A stretch of DNA of 38,031 nt from Bacillota bacterium (lineage in GTDB: Bacteria; Bacillota; Dethiobacteria; DTU022): positions 1-38,031 of the forward strand of contig JAGYMW010000014.1 in assembly GCA_018400435.1 (NCBI GenBank), written 5' to 3'. Position 1 is the stretch's first letter. Every line of letters begins with the position of its first letter. This document shows positions 1-7,600 of the stretch, piece by piece. The notes beneath the pieces were generated by a model that was given only the letters and a program-made list of their open reading frames with translations, was not told the DNA's origin and did not search any database. Both the position numbers and the translations under genes were made by a program.

Positions 1-86
1 CAAGCTTTGTCAAAGAACGCAAATAGCTCTTATTAATCAGGCAAAGCGCCGCAGTTACAGCAATTTTTACATTTTATCAAAAATTT

Positions 87-116
87 TTGAAAAAATTGAA
101 AGCAGGCTTCCATAAT
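87..116 (+). promoter_or_regulatory. Candidate sigma-A promoter for arcA
   Basis: TTGAAA at 87-92 and CATAAT at 111-116 are separated by 18 bp, giving a predicted transcription start near 123 and a leader of about 50 nt before arcA. The surrounding 1-175 stretch is AT-rich and holds no convincing gene. Moderate match only; a second TTGAAA at 96-101 is too close to the -10 to be used. Confidence 0.4.
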
Positions 117-175
117 ACAGGGAATCGAGAGTACTTTAGCGAATATGGAAATACTACTAATATGAGGGAGGGACA

Positions 176-1408
176 ATGGTGAATGAGCCAATTCAGATTT
201 GGTCCGAAGTGGGGCAATTGAAAAGAGTATTGCTGCACAGACCTGGCCTGGAGTTGAAAAACCTGACTCCCCGTTACCTGGAAGATCTGCTTTTTGATGA
301 AATACCGTGGCTGGCGAAAGCGCAGATCGAACACGACGGTTTTGCTGAGACTCTGAAGGATAATGGCATCGAAGTTTATTACATGGATCACATGCTGGCT
401 GATGTTGTGCAGGATCCGGAGGTAAAAAGTGAACTTATCAAGAGGCATCTGAAAGCAAGCCCTTTGATCGAGCCTGAGGTGCTCGATGCTATCTATAATT
501 ACCTTTATGAACAGGAACCGGAGCAGCTTGTTTCGACAATCATCGCTGGACTTTCCAAGCACGAAGTCCAGCATTTAAAGAAATATCGCACCTTGAGTGA
601 CCTCACTGCAGATAGTTATCCTTTTTACCTGGCTCCTCTTCCCAACATGTATTTTACTCGGGATCACGGTTCGGTAATTGGCAATAAGTTGCAGGTAAGC
701 AGTATGTTCCTGCTGGCCCGCAGGTTGGAAACAATTTTTTTGCGTATAATCCAGAAATATCATCCTCTGTTTAAAGATGTTGAGCTTGCTTTCCATGAAG
801 AAATTCCATATGGTATTGAGGGCGGAGATGTTTTTGTCTTAAATCGTGATACCCTGATGATCGGCCTCAGCGAGAGAACTACGGAAGAAGCCATTGAATG
901 GGTGGCCCACAAGTACCTGGTGGAGAAGGAACTGATCAAACAAATCATCGTGGTCCAGGTTCCGACCCGCCGAGCCTATATGCATCTTGATACCGTTTTA
1001 ACGATGGTTGATGCAGATAAATTTCTCATGTACCCCGGGGTGCGAGATAACATTAATGTTTACTGGATGGAAAAGGGATCCGAAAACCGGGTGGAAGTTA
1101 GTAATGGTTACAGCCTGCAGGGTGCGCTGCGAAAAGCTCTCAATTTGAAGAGTGTTGAAATTATCTATTCCGGGGCGGATGATGAAATAACAGCTGCCAG
1201 GGAGCAGTGGGGGGACAGCACCAATACCCTGGCCGTCAGGCCAGGCCTGGTGATCGGTTATGATCGCAATGAAGCGACCAATGATACATTGCGCCGGCAT
1301 GGAGTTGACGTCATTGAGATTGACGGTTCGGAACTGGTGCGCGGCAGAGGAGGCCCGCGCTGCATGAGTATGCCTCTGGAAAGAGAAGAATTCCCTGTCC
1401 GAAAATGA
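176..1408 (+). CDS. arcA: Arginine deiminase
   Basis: Hydrolyses L-arginine to citrulline and ammonia, the first step of the arginine deiminase pathway that yields ATP and raises pH in anaerobes. The 410 residues match the usual family length. Visible active-site elements are the FTRD segment (Asp), GIEGGD (Glu), MHLDTV (His and Asp) and the C-terminal GRGGPRC whose Cys396 is the nucleophile. The FTRD motif continues HGSV, a slight variant of the common form. The ATG at 176 sits behind a strong GAGGGAGGG ribosome binding site at 164-172. No arcB or arcC is adjacent, so the rest of the pathway must lie elsewhere or to the left of the window. Cytoplasmic. Identification is secure from the arginine deiminase motifs as a set. 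Confidence 0.95.
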   Translation: MVNEPIQIWSEVGQLKRVLLHRPGLELKNLTPRYLEDLLFDEIPWLAKAQIEHDGFAETLKDNGIEVYYMDHMLADVVQDPEVKSELIKRHLKASPLIEPEVLDAIYNYLYEQEPEQLVSTIIAGLSKHEVQHLKKYRTLSDLTADSYPFYLAPLPNMYFTRDHGSVIGNKLQVSSMFLLARRLETIFLRIIQKYHPLFKDVELAFHEEIPYGIEGGDVFVLNRDTLMIGLSERTTEEAIEWVAHKYLVEKELIKQIIVVQVPTRRAYMHLDTVLTMVDADKFLMYPGVRDNINVYWMEKGSENRVEVSNGYSLQGALRKALNLKSVEIIYSGADDEITAAREQWGDSTNTLAVRPGLVIGYDRNEATNDTLRRHGVDVIEIDGSELVRGRGGPRCMSMPLEREEFPVRK

Positions 1409-1500
1409 ACAAACTATCTGTCAGGACCATTTATACTTTTGGTGATAATAGCCTTTCTGTAGTTCACGGATAATTACTTGTCTCGATTGGAGGAAATTTT

Positions 1501-2496
1501 GTGGAAAGAGAACTATCGTTGGAATTTGTTCGCGTTACCGAAGCGGCAGCCCTTTCTTCAGGGCGATGGATGGGCCGCGGTAATAAAGAGGCAGCCGATC
1601 AGGCTGCAGTTGATGCCATGCGTGCCGTATTTGATACGGTAAATATTAACGGCACAGTGGTTATTGGAGAAGGAGAAAAAGATGAGGCTCCCATGCTCTA
1701 TATTGGAGAAAAGGTAGGCACGGGTAGTGAGCCGGTTGTTGATGTGGCCGTTGACCCGCTGGAGGGGACCAATCTTGTGGCCAAGGGGTTGCCCAATGCT
1801 CTGGCAGTTTTGGCCATCGCTCCAAAAGGCTGTCTTTTGAAGGCTCCCGATATTTTCTACATGAATAAGATAGCCGTTGGTCCACAGGCCAGGGGGTGCA
1901 TCGAGCTTGATGCAACTGTCGAGGATAATCTTAAAGCCGTAGCAAAGGCTAAAAAGCGTGAGATAAGCGATTTAACGGCAATCATTCTTGAAAGACCTCG
2001 CCATGAAAAACTAATGGCTGAAATTCGTGCTGCCGGTGCCCGGGTCAAACTAATCAGCGATGGTGATGTGTCAGCTGCTATTGCTACAGCTATAGACTAT
2101 TCAGGGGTGGATATTCTTTTTGGCATTGGTGGCGCGCCGGAGGGAGTCCTTGCAGCAGCGGCTTTAAAAATCCTGGGAGGAGACATGCAGGCTCGCCTGG
2201 TCCCGAGGGAAACTGGAGCAGCGGCACAGCGGCAAAGGACCGATCAACAATCTCTCTCCAGGCTGCTCCAGCTTGATGACCTTGCTAAAGGGGAAGATCT
2301 TTTCTTCGCCGCCACCGGAATAACCGATGGTGATATGCTTGACGGTGTCCGTTACCGGGGGAAGACGGCGGAAACTCATTCCCTGGTGATGAGAGGGGTG
2401 ACCGGGACTATCCGGAATGTCAGAGCTACCCATACCCTTGCTCGTAAACCGCACTTCGTCTCACGGGATGCCGAATGCCGTCTGAAAAATAACTAA
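1501..2496 (+). CDS. glpX: Class II fructose-1,6-bisphosphatase (GlpX type)
   Basis: Dephosphorylates fructose-1,6-bisphosphate to fructose-6-phosphate, the committed gluconeogenic step; cytoplasmic and metal dependent. The 331 residues show the GlpX motifs GEGEKDEAP (about 56-64), DPLEGTN (85-91) with the metal-binding Asp and Glu, and GIGGAPEG (about 204-211). The start is GTG at 1501, set by the GGAGG at about 1490-1494; no better ATG is in frame. It follows arcA by 92 bp on the same strand and may be co-transcribed, although the two functions are unrelated. In related genes sedoheptulose-1,7-bisphosphate is sometimes also a substrate; the sequence alone does not decide this. Confidence 0.95.
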   Translation: MERELSLEFVRVTEAAALSSGRWMGRGNKEAADQAAVDAMRAVFDTVNINGTVVIGEGEKDEAPMLYIGEKVGTGSEPVVDVAVDPLEGTNLVAKGLPNALAVLAIAPKGCLLKAPDIFYMNKIAVGPQARGCIELDATVEDNLKAVAKAKKREISDLTAIILERPRHEKLMAEIRAAGARVKLISDGDVSAAIATAIDYSGVDILFGIGGAPEGVLAAAALKILGGDMQARLVPRETGAAAQRQRTDQQSLSRLLQLDDLAKGEDLFFAATGITDGDMLDGVRYRGKTAETHSLVMRGVTGTIRNVRATHTLARKPHFVSRDAECRLKNN

Positions 2497-2541
2497 GCGA
2501 CGGTCAGCGGAAAAGTGTTATCCTATTTTTATTGCCGATGA

Positions 2542-2994
2542 TTACTTGACAATCAGGACGTTAGTTTTGGCAGCCTGTAGCACTGCGTTGCTTACGCTTC
2601 CAAGAAATAATTTTTTAATGCCGCTGTTGCCTCGCCGGCCTATAACAATCAAGTTGTAATTGTTATCAGCGGCAACCTGGGAAATCACCTCGGGAGGGTG
2701 TCCCATCTTAAAAATAGTTTGGACGGGTATATTATGTTTTTCAAAGGCTTTAACTGCTTTAGCAAAATATTGTTTCCGTTCTTCGAAAAGCCTTGAATCT
2801 AAATCTTTCAGCTGGGCTTTTTCTTCCGGGGAAAAGGGATATTGCCCCTGCCAGTAATCGGGGAAAAAAGGAGCACTTTCGTGCACGTGGATGATTGCCA
2901 CTTCGTTAATCGAACAATCACCGACCATTTCGGATGCTGCCTCAATAGCCTTTTCACTGTTTTCCGAGCCGTCTGTGCAGACAAGTATTTTCAT
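2542..2994 (-). CDS. Universal stress protein (UspA family)
   Basis: A 150-residue single-domain Usp of the ATP-binding subtype. The start is placed at the ATG at 2994 (MKILVCTDGSEN) because a GGGAGG lies about 8 nt upstream; the longer open frame to 3042 has no such signal and adds residues not seen in the family. The C-terminal G-x2-G-x9-G-S nucleotide-binding motif is visible as GRRG followed nine residues later by GS, near residues 121-134. The gene converges on glpX with a 45-bp gap and is divergent from the dehydratase gene. Usp proteins form dimers and accumulate in growth arrest and energy stress; the exact role here cannot be read from sequence. Confidence 0.9.
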   Translation of the reverse strand: MKILVCTDGSENSEKAIEAASEMVGDCSINEVAIIHVHESAPFFPDYWQGQYPFSPEEKAQLKDLDSRLFEERKQYFAKAVKAFEKHNIPVQTIFKMGHPPEVISQVAADNNYNLIVIGRRGNSGIKKLFLGSVSNAVLQAAKTNVLIVK

Positions 2995-3184
2995 TTTATC
3001 ATCCTCCCTATTAACTAAGAATAATTCGTCAGGAGCAGGCAATAACCTTCTTTATAAAATTCAGGTTTTTAGCAATACCTGGAAGATTGACAGAGGATGC
3101 CAGTGGTTTCCATGTAAATATATATTTTCCCCGGGTTGGTAACTATGTTAAATCTTCCTGGAATAATCAGGAGAGGGATAAAAA

Positions 3185-4153
3185 TTGAAGGAGCCCACAA
3201 TAAAAGACATAAAAAGGGCGGCAGCAAGAATTAATCCATATGTACACCGCACTCCCGTCTTTACTTCTTTGGCTGTCAATCGGCTGGCCGATGCAGAAGT
3301 ATTCCTGAAATGCGAAAATTTACAGAAGACAGGTGCATTTAAAGCCCGCGGGGCTGTAAATGCCGTATTCAGTATTGATGAAGAAAGCGCCGAGAAAGGT
3401 GTATCAACTCATTCCTCCGGCAATCATGCCGCAGCCCTGGCATACGCTGCCCGATGCCGGGGCATCAAAGCCTTTGTTGTAATGCCGGAAAATGCTGCAC
3501 CGGTGAAAAAAGCGGCGGTAGCAGAATACGGTGCAGAGATCACACTCTGCCGCCCTACTCTGAAAGATAGAGAAGAAACCCTCCAGGCTGTTGCCCGGGA
3601 CAGCGGATCTGTAATTATCCATCCCTATAACGACCTGAGGGTGATTGCCGGCCAGGCTACTGCCGCCCTGGAATTGCTGGAAGAGGTGCCTTCTCTCGAT
3701 GCCGTTATTGCTCCGGTTGGCGGAGGAGGGTTACTCGGTGGAACATTGCTGGCCGTGTCTGCATTGAAAGGGAGTACGGCTGTTTACGGTGCCGAACCTG
3801 CCGGCGCCGATGACGCTTATCGCTCTCTAAAGGCGGGGCATCTGATTCCTGTTCGCGATCCGGATACAGTGGCCGATGGACTGCGTACCTCCCTTGGAGA
3901 TTTAACTTTTCCGATCATCCAAAAATATGTTGATGAAATACTGACGGTTGATGATGCTGTGATTATCAGGACAATGAAACTACTCTGGGAAAGAATGAAG
4001 CTGGTTGTCGAACCGTCAGCTGTCCTGCCGTCAGCCGTTTTGCTTAACAGGCGAAAAGCGATCAGGGGTAACCGGATCGGCCTCATAATTTCAGGTGGTA
4101 ATGTCGATCTCAATCGTCTTCCCTGGCAACAGGGTACTAACTGGAGAGAGTGA
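3185..4153 (+). CDS. PLP-dependent serine/threonine dehydratase (or serine racemase)
   Basis: A fold-type II PLP enzyme of 322 residues, the catalytic domain only, without the C-terminal ACT-like regulatory domain of biosynthetic IlvA. It most likely deaminates threonine or serine to 2-oxobutyrate or pyruvate, as in catabolic TdcB, but serine racemases share this length and these motifs. Visible are KTGAFKARGA with the Schiff-base Lys53, SSGNHA (substrate loop), the phosphate-cradle glycine loop VGGGGLLGG near 179-187 and the terminal ISGGNVD. The start is TTG at 3185, 8 nt after the GGAGAGGG Shine-Dalgarno. The last 17 bp overlap the 3' end of the convergent ferredoxin gene. Assignment between dehydratase and racemase is undecided. 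Confidence 0.88.
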   Translation: MKEPTIKDIKRAAARINPYVHRTPVFTSLAVNRLADAEVFLKCENLQKTGAFKARGAVNAVFSIDEESAEKGVSTHSSGNHAAALAYAARCRGIKAFVVMPENAAPVKKAAVAEYGAEITLCRPTLKDREETLQAVARDSGSVIIHPYNDLRVIAGQATAALELLEEVPSLDAVIAPVGGGGLLGGTLLAVSALKGSTAVYGAEPAGADDAYRSLKAGHLIPVRDPDTVADGLRTSLGDLTFPIIQKYVDEILTVDDAVIIRTMKLLWERMKLVVEPSAVLPSAVLLNRRKAIRGNRIGLIISGGNVDLNRLPWQQGTNWRE

Positions 4154-4370
4154 TTGCTTTCAGGGGGCAGGCATTGGCGCATCGCGAACATCCCTTGCAT
4201 GGTGAAGGATTGGCAAATGGAATATCGTAAGGATCTTCCTGCACCAGGATCTTCAGCGGACAGGCCAGCACAGCGACGCAGATGCCGTCGGGGCATTGTT
4301 CCGGGTGGCATTGTTTGTAATTGATGATGGCAATAGAGTTCGGCACAAAATCGCCTGCTTTTCTTAACAT
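4137..4370 (-). CDS. Small ferredoxin-like protein with two 4Fe-4S motifs
   Basis: A 77-residue cytoplasmic protein with eight cysteines in two groups. The second group, C58-x2-C61-x2-C64-x3-C68-P, is a classical 4Fe-4S ferredoxin motif. The first, C21-x4-C26-x4-C31-x5-C37-P, has wider spacing than a standard bacterial ferredoxin and recalls the N-terminal cluster of RNase L inhibitor-type proteins. It likely shuttles electrons at low potential; the partner is unknown. Its 3' end overlaps the convergent dehydratase gene by 17 bp. The ATG at 4370 has no clear ribosome binding site, and a second ATG at 4377 is in another frame. The cysteine pattern is strong enough to accept the gene despite its size. 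Confidence 0.8.
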   Translation of the reverse strand: MLRKAGDFVPNSIAIINYKQCHPEQCPDGICVAVLACPLKILVQEDPYDIPFANPSPCKGCSRCANACPLKAITLSS

Positions 4371-4404
4371 GGTTCATAGATTGCTATTATTTATATATTA
4401 TGAT

Positions 4405-4432
4405 AATATAATAATAGGTAAATGATAGTCAA
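4405..4432 (-). promoter_or_regulatory. Candidate promoter for the ferredoxin gene
   Basis: On the minus strand TTGACT (4432-4427) and TATATT (4410-4405) are 16 bp apart, giving a start near 4398 and a short leader of about 28 nt to the ATG at 4370. Good hexamers with slightly short spacing. Confidence 0.4.
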
Positions 4433-4570
4433 GGTTCTTCAAAATGATTTTTTCTACAGGTGCGTTAGAGGTATATCCTGAAGAAGGAAATATAAGAATA
4501 TTTTTGGTGCAGGATAAAAACCCCTGTAGTCTATTATAACTCTCTTTGAAAAGAAATTATAAAAAAGGGG

Positions 4571-4599
4571 TTGATCATTTATATTGAACCATGTAAAAT
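4571..4599 (+). promoter_or_regulatory. Candidate promoter for the flavin lipoprotein gene
   Basis: TTGATC at 4571-4576 and TAAAAT at 4594-4599 have a 17-bp spacer. The transcript would start near 4606 and carry a leader of about 105 nt that includes the inverted repeat at 4645-4672. The rest of the 335-bp gap (4378-4712) is AT-rich without a gene; a 7-bp inverted repeat (4454-4460 with 4523-4529) and a 6-bp one (4519-4524 with 4567-4572) could pair but prove nothing alone. Confidence 0.4.
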
Positions 4600-4644
4600 G
4601 ATATAGAAGTAATGATAGTTAATTAATAGGATTACAGTTTATTT

Positions 4645-4672
4645 ATATTCGTTTCTTAAAAGGGACGAATAT
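4645..4672 (+). promoter_or_regulatory. 8-bp inverted repeat in the leader of the flavin lipoprotein gene
   Basis: ATATTCGT at 4645-4652 is the exact reverse complement of ACGAATAT at 4665-4672, with a 12-bp spacer. It lies about 40 bp before the start codon and downstream of the candidate promoter. It could be an operator or a weak leader hairpin; no T-tract follows, so it is not a terminator. Confidence 0.35.
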
Positions 4673-4712
4673 TGTTATGTAATGCTAAACAAAAAATCGA
4701 GGAGGTTATTTT

Positions 4713-5813
4713 ATGAAAAAGAAATTAGGTTTGTTGCTGGTTATTTTACTGGCCATTTTCCTGGTTGCCGGCTGCGGGGAAGCTCCGGCCGAAGAAACAC
4801 CGGAAGAGATCCCGGAAGAAGAGCCTGAAGAAGAAACCGGCGCAGACGGTACTCAGAAACTGGGGCTTGGCGTAGTGACATCTGTTGCCAAATCTACAGA
4901 TGCAGATTTTGATGCTGGTATCAATCCGACAGCTCAGGCAGATGTTGTGATGGCAGCTGTCCTCTTTGATGCAGAAGAGAAAGTGGTCAGCGTGACCATT
5001 GACAATGCCCAGACCCGCGTTGCTTTTGATGAAGAAATGCAGGTTTCCACCGATATTTCCCAGCCGGCGGAAACGAAGCGTGAACTGGGTGATGATTACG
5101 GAATGGGTAATATCTCCGAAATAGGTAAAGAGTGGTATGAGCAGATAAATGAACTTGAAAACTGGATGATCGGCAAAACTGTTGAAGAAATCAAAAATAT
5201 GCCGGTTAAAACCAGGGATGAAGCTCATCAGAATGTCCCCGATGTTCCCGAACTGGAGACTCTGGTCACCATAACTGTAGAAGATTACATTGCCGCTGTC
5301 GAGTATGCTTACAACAATGCAATTGAAGTTGAGAGTGCAGTGACAGCTGGCCTGGGGCAGAATATATCAACAGCCAGGTCGATGGGGCTGGATGAAGACG
5401 CTGAGATCAATCCCTTGGCCCAGGTCGATACGGTTATGGCTGCTGTTGCTTTTGATGCTGACGGGGTAGTTGTTGGAGCCCAGATTGACAATGCCCAGAT
5501 CAGAATCAACTATGATGCCGAAGGTACTGTCACTTCAGATAAGTCGGCAGTGCCGAAAACTAAAGTGCAGCTCGGTGATGACTACGGTATGGGCAATATC
5601 TCCGAAATAGGCAAAGAGTGGTATGAGCAGATTGCCTCACTTGAGGAATGGATGGTTGGCAAGACAATAGATGAGATCACCGGTATGCCGGTAAAAACCA
5701 GGGATGAAGCCCATCAGAATGTTCCCGATGTTCCTGAACTGGAAACCCTGGTCACCATTACAGTTGAAAGTTATCTGGCCGCAGTTGCTGAAGCGGCTGA
5801 AAATGCCAGGTAA
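4713..5813 (+). CDS. Lipoprotein with two FMN-binding-like repeats (PplA-like)
   Basis: A 366-residue exported lipoprotein: signal peptide with lipobox LVAGC (Cys21), an acidic Glu/Pro linker (about 23-45), then two homologous repeats of about 162 residues (about 48-210 and 211-366). Each ends with the near-identical block GKEWYEQI ... KTRDEAHQNVPDVPELETL. The TLVTITV segments (Thr186 and Thr348) fall where FMN_bind domains carry the flavinylated Thr of their S-G-A-T motif, so each repeat may carry one covalent FMN (inference). The downstream gene is ApbE, the enzyme that makes this bond. The layout matches Listeria PplA, a two-site flavinylated lipoprotein of extracellular electron transfer. 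A strong GAGGAGG precedes the ATG. Domain identity is by pattern, not by alignment. Confidence 0.75.
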   Translation: MKKKLGLLLVILLAIFLVAGCGEAPAEETPEEIPEEEPEEETGADGTQKLGLGVVTSVAKSTDADFDAGINPTAQADVVMAAVLFDAEEKVVSVTIDNAQTRVAFDEEMQVSTDISQPAETKRELGDDYGMGNISEIGKEWYEQINELENWMIGKTVEEIKNMPVKTRDEAHQNVPDVPELETLVTITVEDYIAAVEYAYNNAIEVESAVTAGLGQNISTARSMGLDEDAEINPLAQVDTVMAAVAFDADGVVVGAQIDNAQIRINYDAEGTVTSDKSAVPKTKVQLGDDYGMGNISEIGKEWYEQIASLEEWMVGKTIDEITGMPVKTRDEAHQNVPDVPELETLVTITVESYLAAVAEAAENAR

Positions 5814-5844
5814 TAATCCCCCTCCCCAAAGTGGATGGAAACAG

Positions 5845-5876
5845 ACACTCCCTTGCTCAGGCAGGGGAGTGTTTTA
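5845..5876 (+). terminator. Hairpin with short T-tract between the flavin lipoprotein and ApbE genes
   Basis: ACACTCCC at 5845-5852 pairs perfectly with GGGAGTGT at 5865-5872, followed immediately by TTT. It looks like a partial rho-independent terminator: most transcripts would end after the abundant lipoprotein, with read-through supplying less ApbE. A run of only three or four T makes it weak. Confidence 0.55.
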
Positions 5877-5907
5877 TAACGGCGAATTAATATTACGAGG
5901 GATTAAC

Positions 5908-6990
5908 ATGAAAAAAATTATATTGATAATGATGTTTAGCTTATTTATTGCCGGATGCTCAGGAGCGGAACAACCCGTCAAGCATAAATATGCCGATTCA
6001 TTTTTTGATACTTTCGATACCCTCGTCAGGGTGGTCGCTTATGCGGACAACGAGGAAGAGTTTGATCGATACCTGGATCAGATCCACGATCGATATATGG
6101 AATTGCACCGGCTTTATGATATTTATCTAAATTACGAAGGAGTTAGCAACCTCAAAACTGTCAATGATAATGCCGGGATTAAACCTGTAGAAGTGGCGCC
6201 GGAAATCATTGATTTAATTCTTTTCAGTAAAGAAATGCATACCCGTACGGGTGGCATAACCAATATAGCCATGGGATCGGTTTTAAAAATTTGGCATCAC
6301 TACCGCAGTGAAGCCAATTACGACCCTGCTGGTGCCCGGGTTCCACCGCTGGAAGACTTAATTGAGGCTTCCCGGTACACTGATCTGGATCAGGTAATCG
6401 TAGATACAGAGAAAAATACTGTTTTTCTTGCCGATTCCCGGATGAGCATTGATGTCGGTGCTGTGGCTAAAGGATTTGCCACGGAGATAGTGGTGGAAGA
6501 AATCGAGGCCGCCGGCCTGACAGCCGGGGTCATTAGCGCAGGAGGAAACGTTCGCCTTATCGGTACACCGCCGGAGGAGGAGCGGGATCGGTGGGGTATA
6601 GGAGTGCAGGATCCCGACGCCTCGATTTTTGGCGGTGAAGAAAAACTTCTCGATGTTATTTACCTGGCAGGAGGCAGCGTTGATACCAGCGGAGATTACC
6701 AGCGTTACTACGTGGTAGGCGGTAAAGCTTATCATCACCTTATTGACCCTGGAACGCTGATGCCGGCGGAGCATTTTCGAGTAGTTACAGTAGCGGCCGA
6801 CAGCGCCGCCGTAGCTGATTATATGTCAACAACTCTTTTCCTGGTTCCCTTCGAGCAAAGTTATGCCCTGGTTGAGAGCTTAGACAATTTTGAAGCTCTC
6901 TGGATTTTACCCGATGGGAAGATGAAAAAGACCGATGGAATGCGAGAAATGCTTAAGAGCAGCGGGGCTGGAGGCAGTAATGCCGATTAG
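5908..6990 (+). CDS. apbE: FAD:protein FMN transferase, lipoprotein (ApbE family)
   Basis: Transfers FMN from FAD to a Thr or Ser of exported proteins in a Mg-dependent reaction. 360 residues from the ATG at 5908; the frame is open further upstream to 5704 but that part only overlaps the previous gene, and the ATG follows ACGAGGGA. The signal peptide ends in a lipobox (FIAGC, Cys17), so the enzyme is anchored outside the membrane like its likely substrate. Conserved blocks are DVGAVAKGFA, SAGGNVR, the TSGDYQR region followed by HHLIDP, and VTVAADSAAVADYMSTTLF, which in ApbE holds the metal-binding Asp and Thr (the first Thr of the family form is Met-Ser here). The neighbouring two-repeat lipoprotein is the obvious substrate. 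Confidence 0.93.
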   Translation: MKKIILIMMFSLFIAGCSGAEQPVKHKYADSFFDTFDTLVRVVAYADNEEEFDRYLDQIHDRYMELHRLYDIYLNYEGVSNLKTVNDNAGIKPVEVAPEIIDLILFSKEMHTRTGGITNIAMGSVLKIWHHYRSEANYDPAGARVPPLEDLIEASRYTDLDQVIVDTEKNTVFLADSRMSIDVGAVAKGFATEIVVEEIEAAGLTAGVISAGGNVRLIGTPPEEERDRWGIGVQDPDASIFGGEEKLLDVIYLAGGSVDTSGDYQRYYVVGGKAYHHLIDPGTLMPAEHFRVVTVAADSAAVADYMSTTLFLVPFEQSYALVESLDNFEALWILPDGKMKKTDGMREMLKSSGAGGSNAD

Positions 6991-7167
6991 TAGCTATCTG
7001 GAATGCAATTATATCGCTTCAGTATCCTAACCCGGCGTTCTTTTCAGGATCTTTTTTCTAATCAGTCCTCAGACCTGCTGGTCAGCTGTCAGCATCTCTG
7101 GCAATGGCTGAGCCTTTTTGCCTGCAGGTTAAAAAGCAGATATAATCAAACGGCGTGGGTATTTGCA

Positions 7168-7190
7168 CAGAGCAAATTTTTTTTGCTCTG
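7168..7190 (+). other. 9-bp perfect hairpin without T-tract downstream of apbE
   Basis: CAGAGCAAA (7168-7176) pairs with TTTGCTCTG (7182-7190) around a 5-T loop. No T-run follows on either strand, so it is not a canonical terminator. It is the only strong structure in 6991-7240, which otherwise holds no supported gene. Confidence 0.4.
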
Positions 7191-7249
7191 AATAACGGTT
7201 CCATTTTGGCCAAAAGACAGGTTACTATAACTGCAAGAAAGGATGATTA

Positions 7250-7411
7250 ATTATTTTTAGGATAAAACCGCTTCATCTGATCATTGTTATTATTGGATTT
7301 ACTGTATTCCCTCTGCTGGGAGTGCTGTATTACCAAACGAATGGCCTGATTGGTGGTTTCGCCATCGGCCTGGTCATTGCCCTGGTCGTCAGTATGCTTC
7401 ACAAGAGCTGA
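7250..7411 (+). CDS. Possible small two-helix membrane protein, start codon unclear
   Basis: A frame open from 7247 to the TGA at 7409-7411 encodes about 53 residues with two hydrophobic helices (IIVIIGFTVFPLLGVLYY and GGFAIGLVIALVVSML) joined by a short turn, ending in HKS. This composition is unlikely by chance, but no ATG, GTG or TTG lies at its head. Either an ATT at 7250 or 7253 is used, placed after AAAGGA at 7238-7243, or the start is the ATG at 7243 and one extra T in the run 7254-7258 has shifted the frame. I do not recognise the family. Downstream (7412-7520) lie a GC-rich imperfect hairpin around 7440-7462 and an 11-bp tandem repeat. Confidence 0.35.
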   Translation: MIFRIKPLHLIIVIIGFTVFPLLGVLYYQTNGLIGGFAIGLVIALVVSMLHKS

Positions 7412-7471
7412 TGAAGCAGTAGCCGTTGTAGTGTTATTTATCCCTGCCCTCTGCAGGGGAATAAACAAAAA

Positions 7472-7493
7472 ACCACCTTGTGACCACCTTGTG
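7472..7493. repeat. Exact 11-bp tandem duplication
   Basis: ACCACCTTGTG occurs twice in direct succession at 7472-7482 and 7483-7493, in non-coding DNA between the small membrane ORF and the serpin terminator. It looks like a recent slippage or recombination event. Confidence 0.9.
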
Positions 7494-7520
7494 TAGATAA
7501 AGGAAGTTAAATTGTGAAAT

Positions 7521-7572
7521 AAAGAACGGAAGATAAACATGTCTCGGGCATGATGTCTTCCGTTCTTTTTTA
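7521..7572. terminator. Bidirectional rho-independent terminator
   Basis: AAAGAACGGAAGA at 7521-7533 is the exact reverse complement of TCTTCCGTTCTTT at 7556-7568, and a second T-run follows. Read on the plus strand it ends in a T6 tract, and read on the minus strand its A-run becomes a T-tract, so it can stop both rightward transcription and the leftward serpin transcript that ends at 7601. Confidence 0.8.
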
Positions 7573-7600
7573 TGGGTTACAGAGAAGCCTTGACTGTTAT

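Noticed and set aside
77-574. Long minus-strand frame across the start of arcA
   Set aside because: It is the antisense shadow of arcA, with no ribosome binding site and no family features.
4441-4600. FMN riboswitch upstream of the flavin lipoprotein
   Set aside because: The inverted repeats there are short and far apart, and the conserved RFN-element sequences are absent.
7003-7191. 62-residue plus-strand frame after apbE
   Set aside because: No ribosome binding site, atypical composition, and it runs into the 7168-7190 hairpin.
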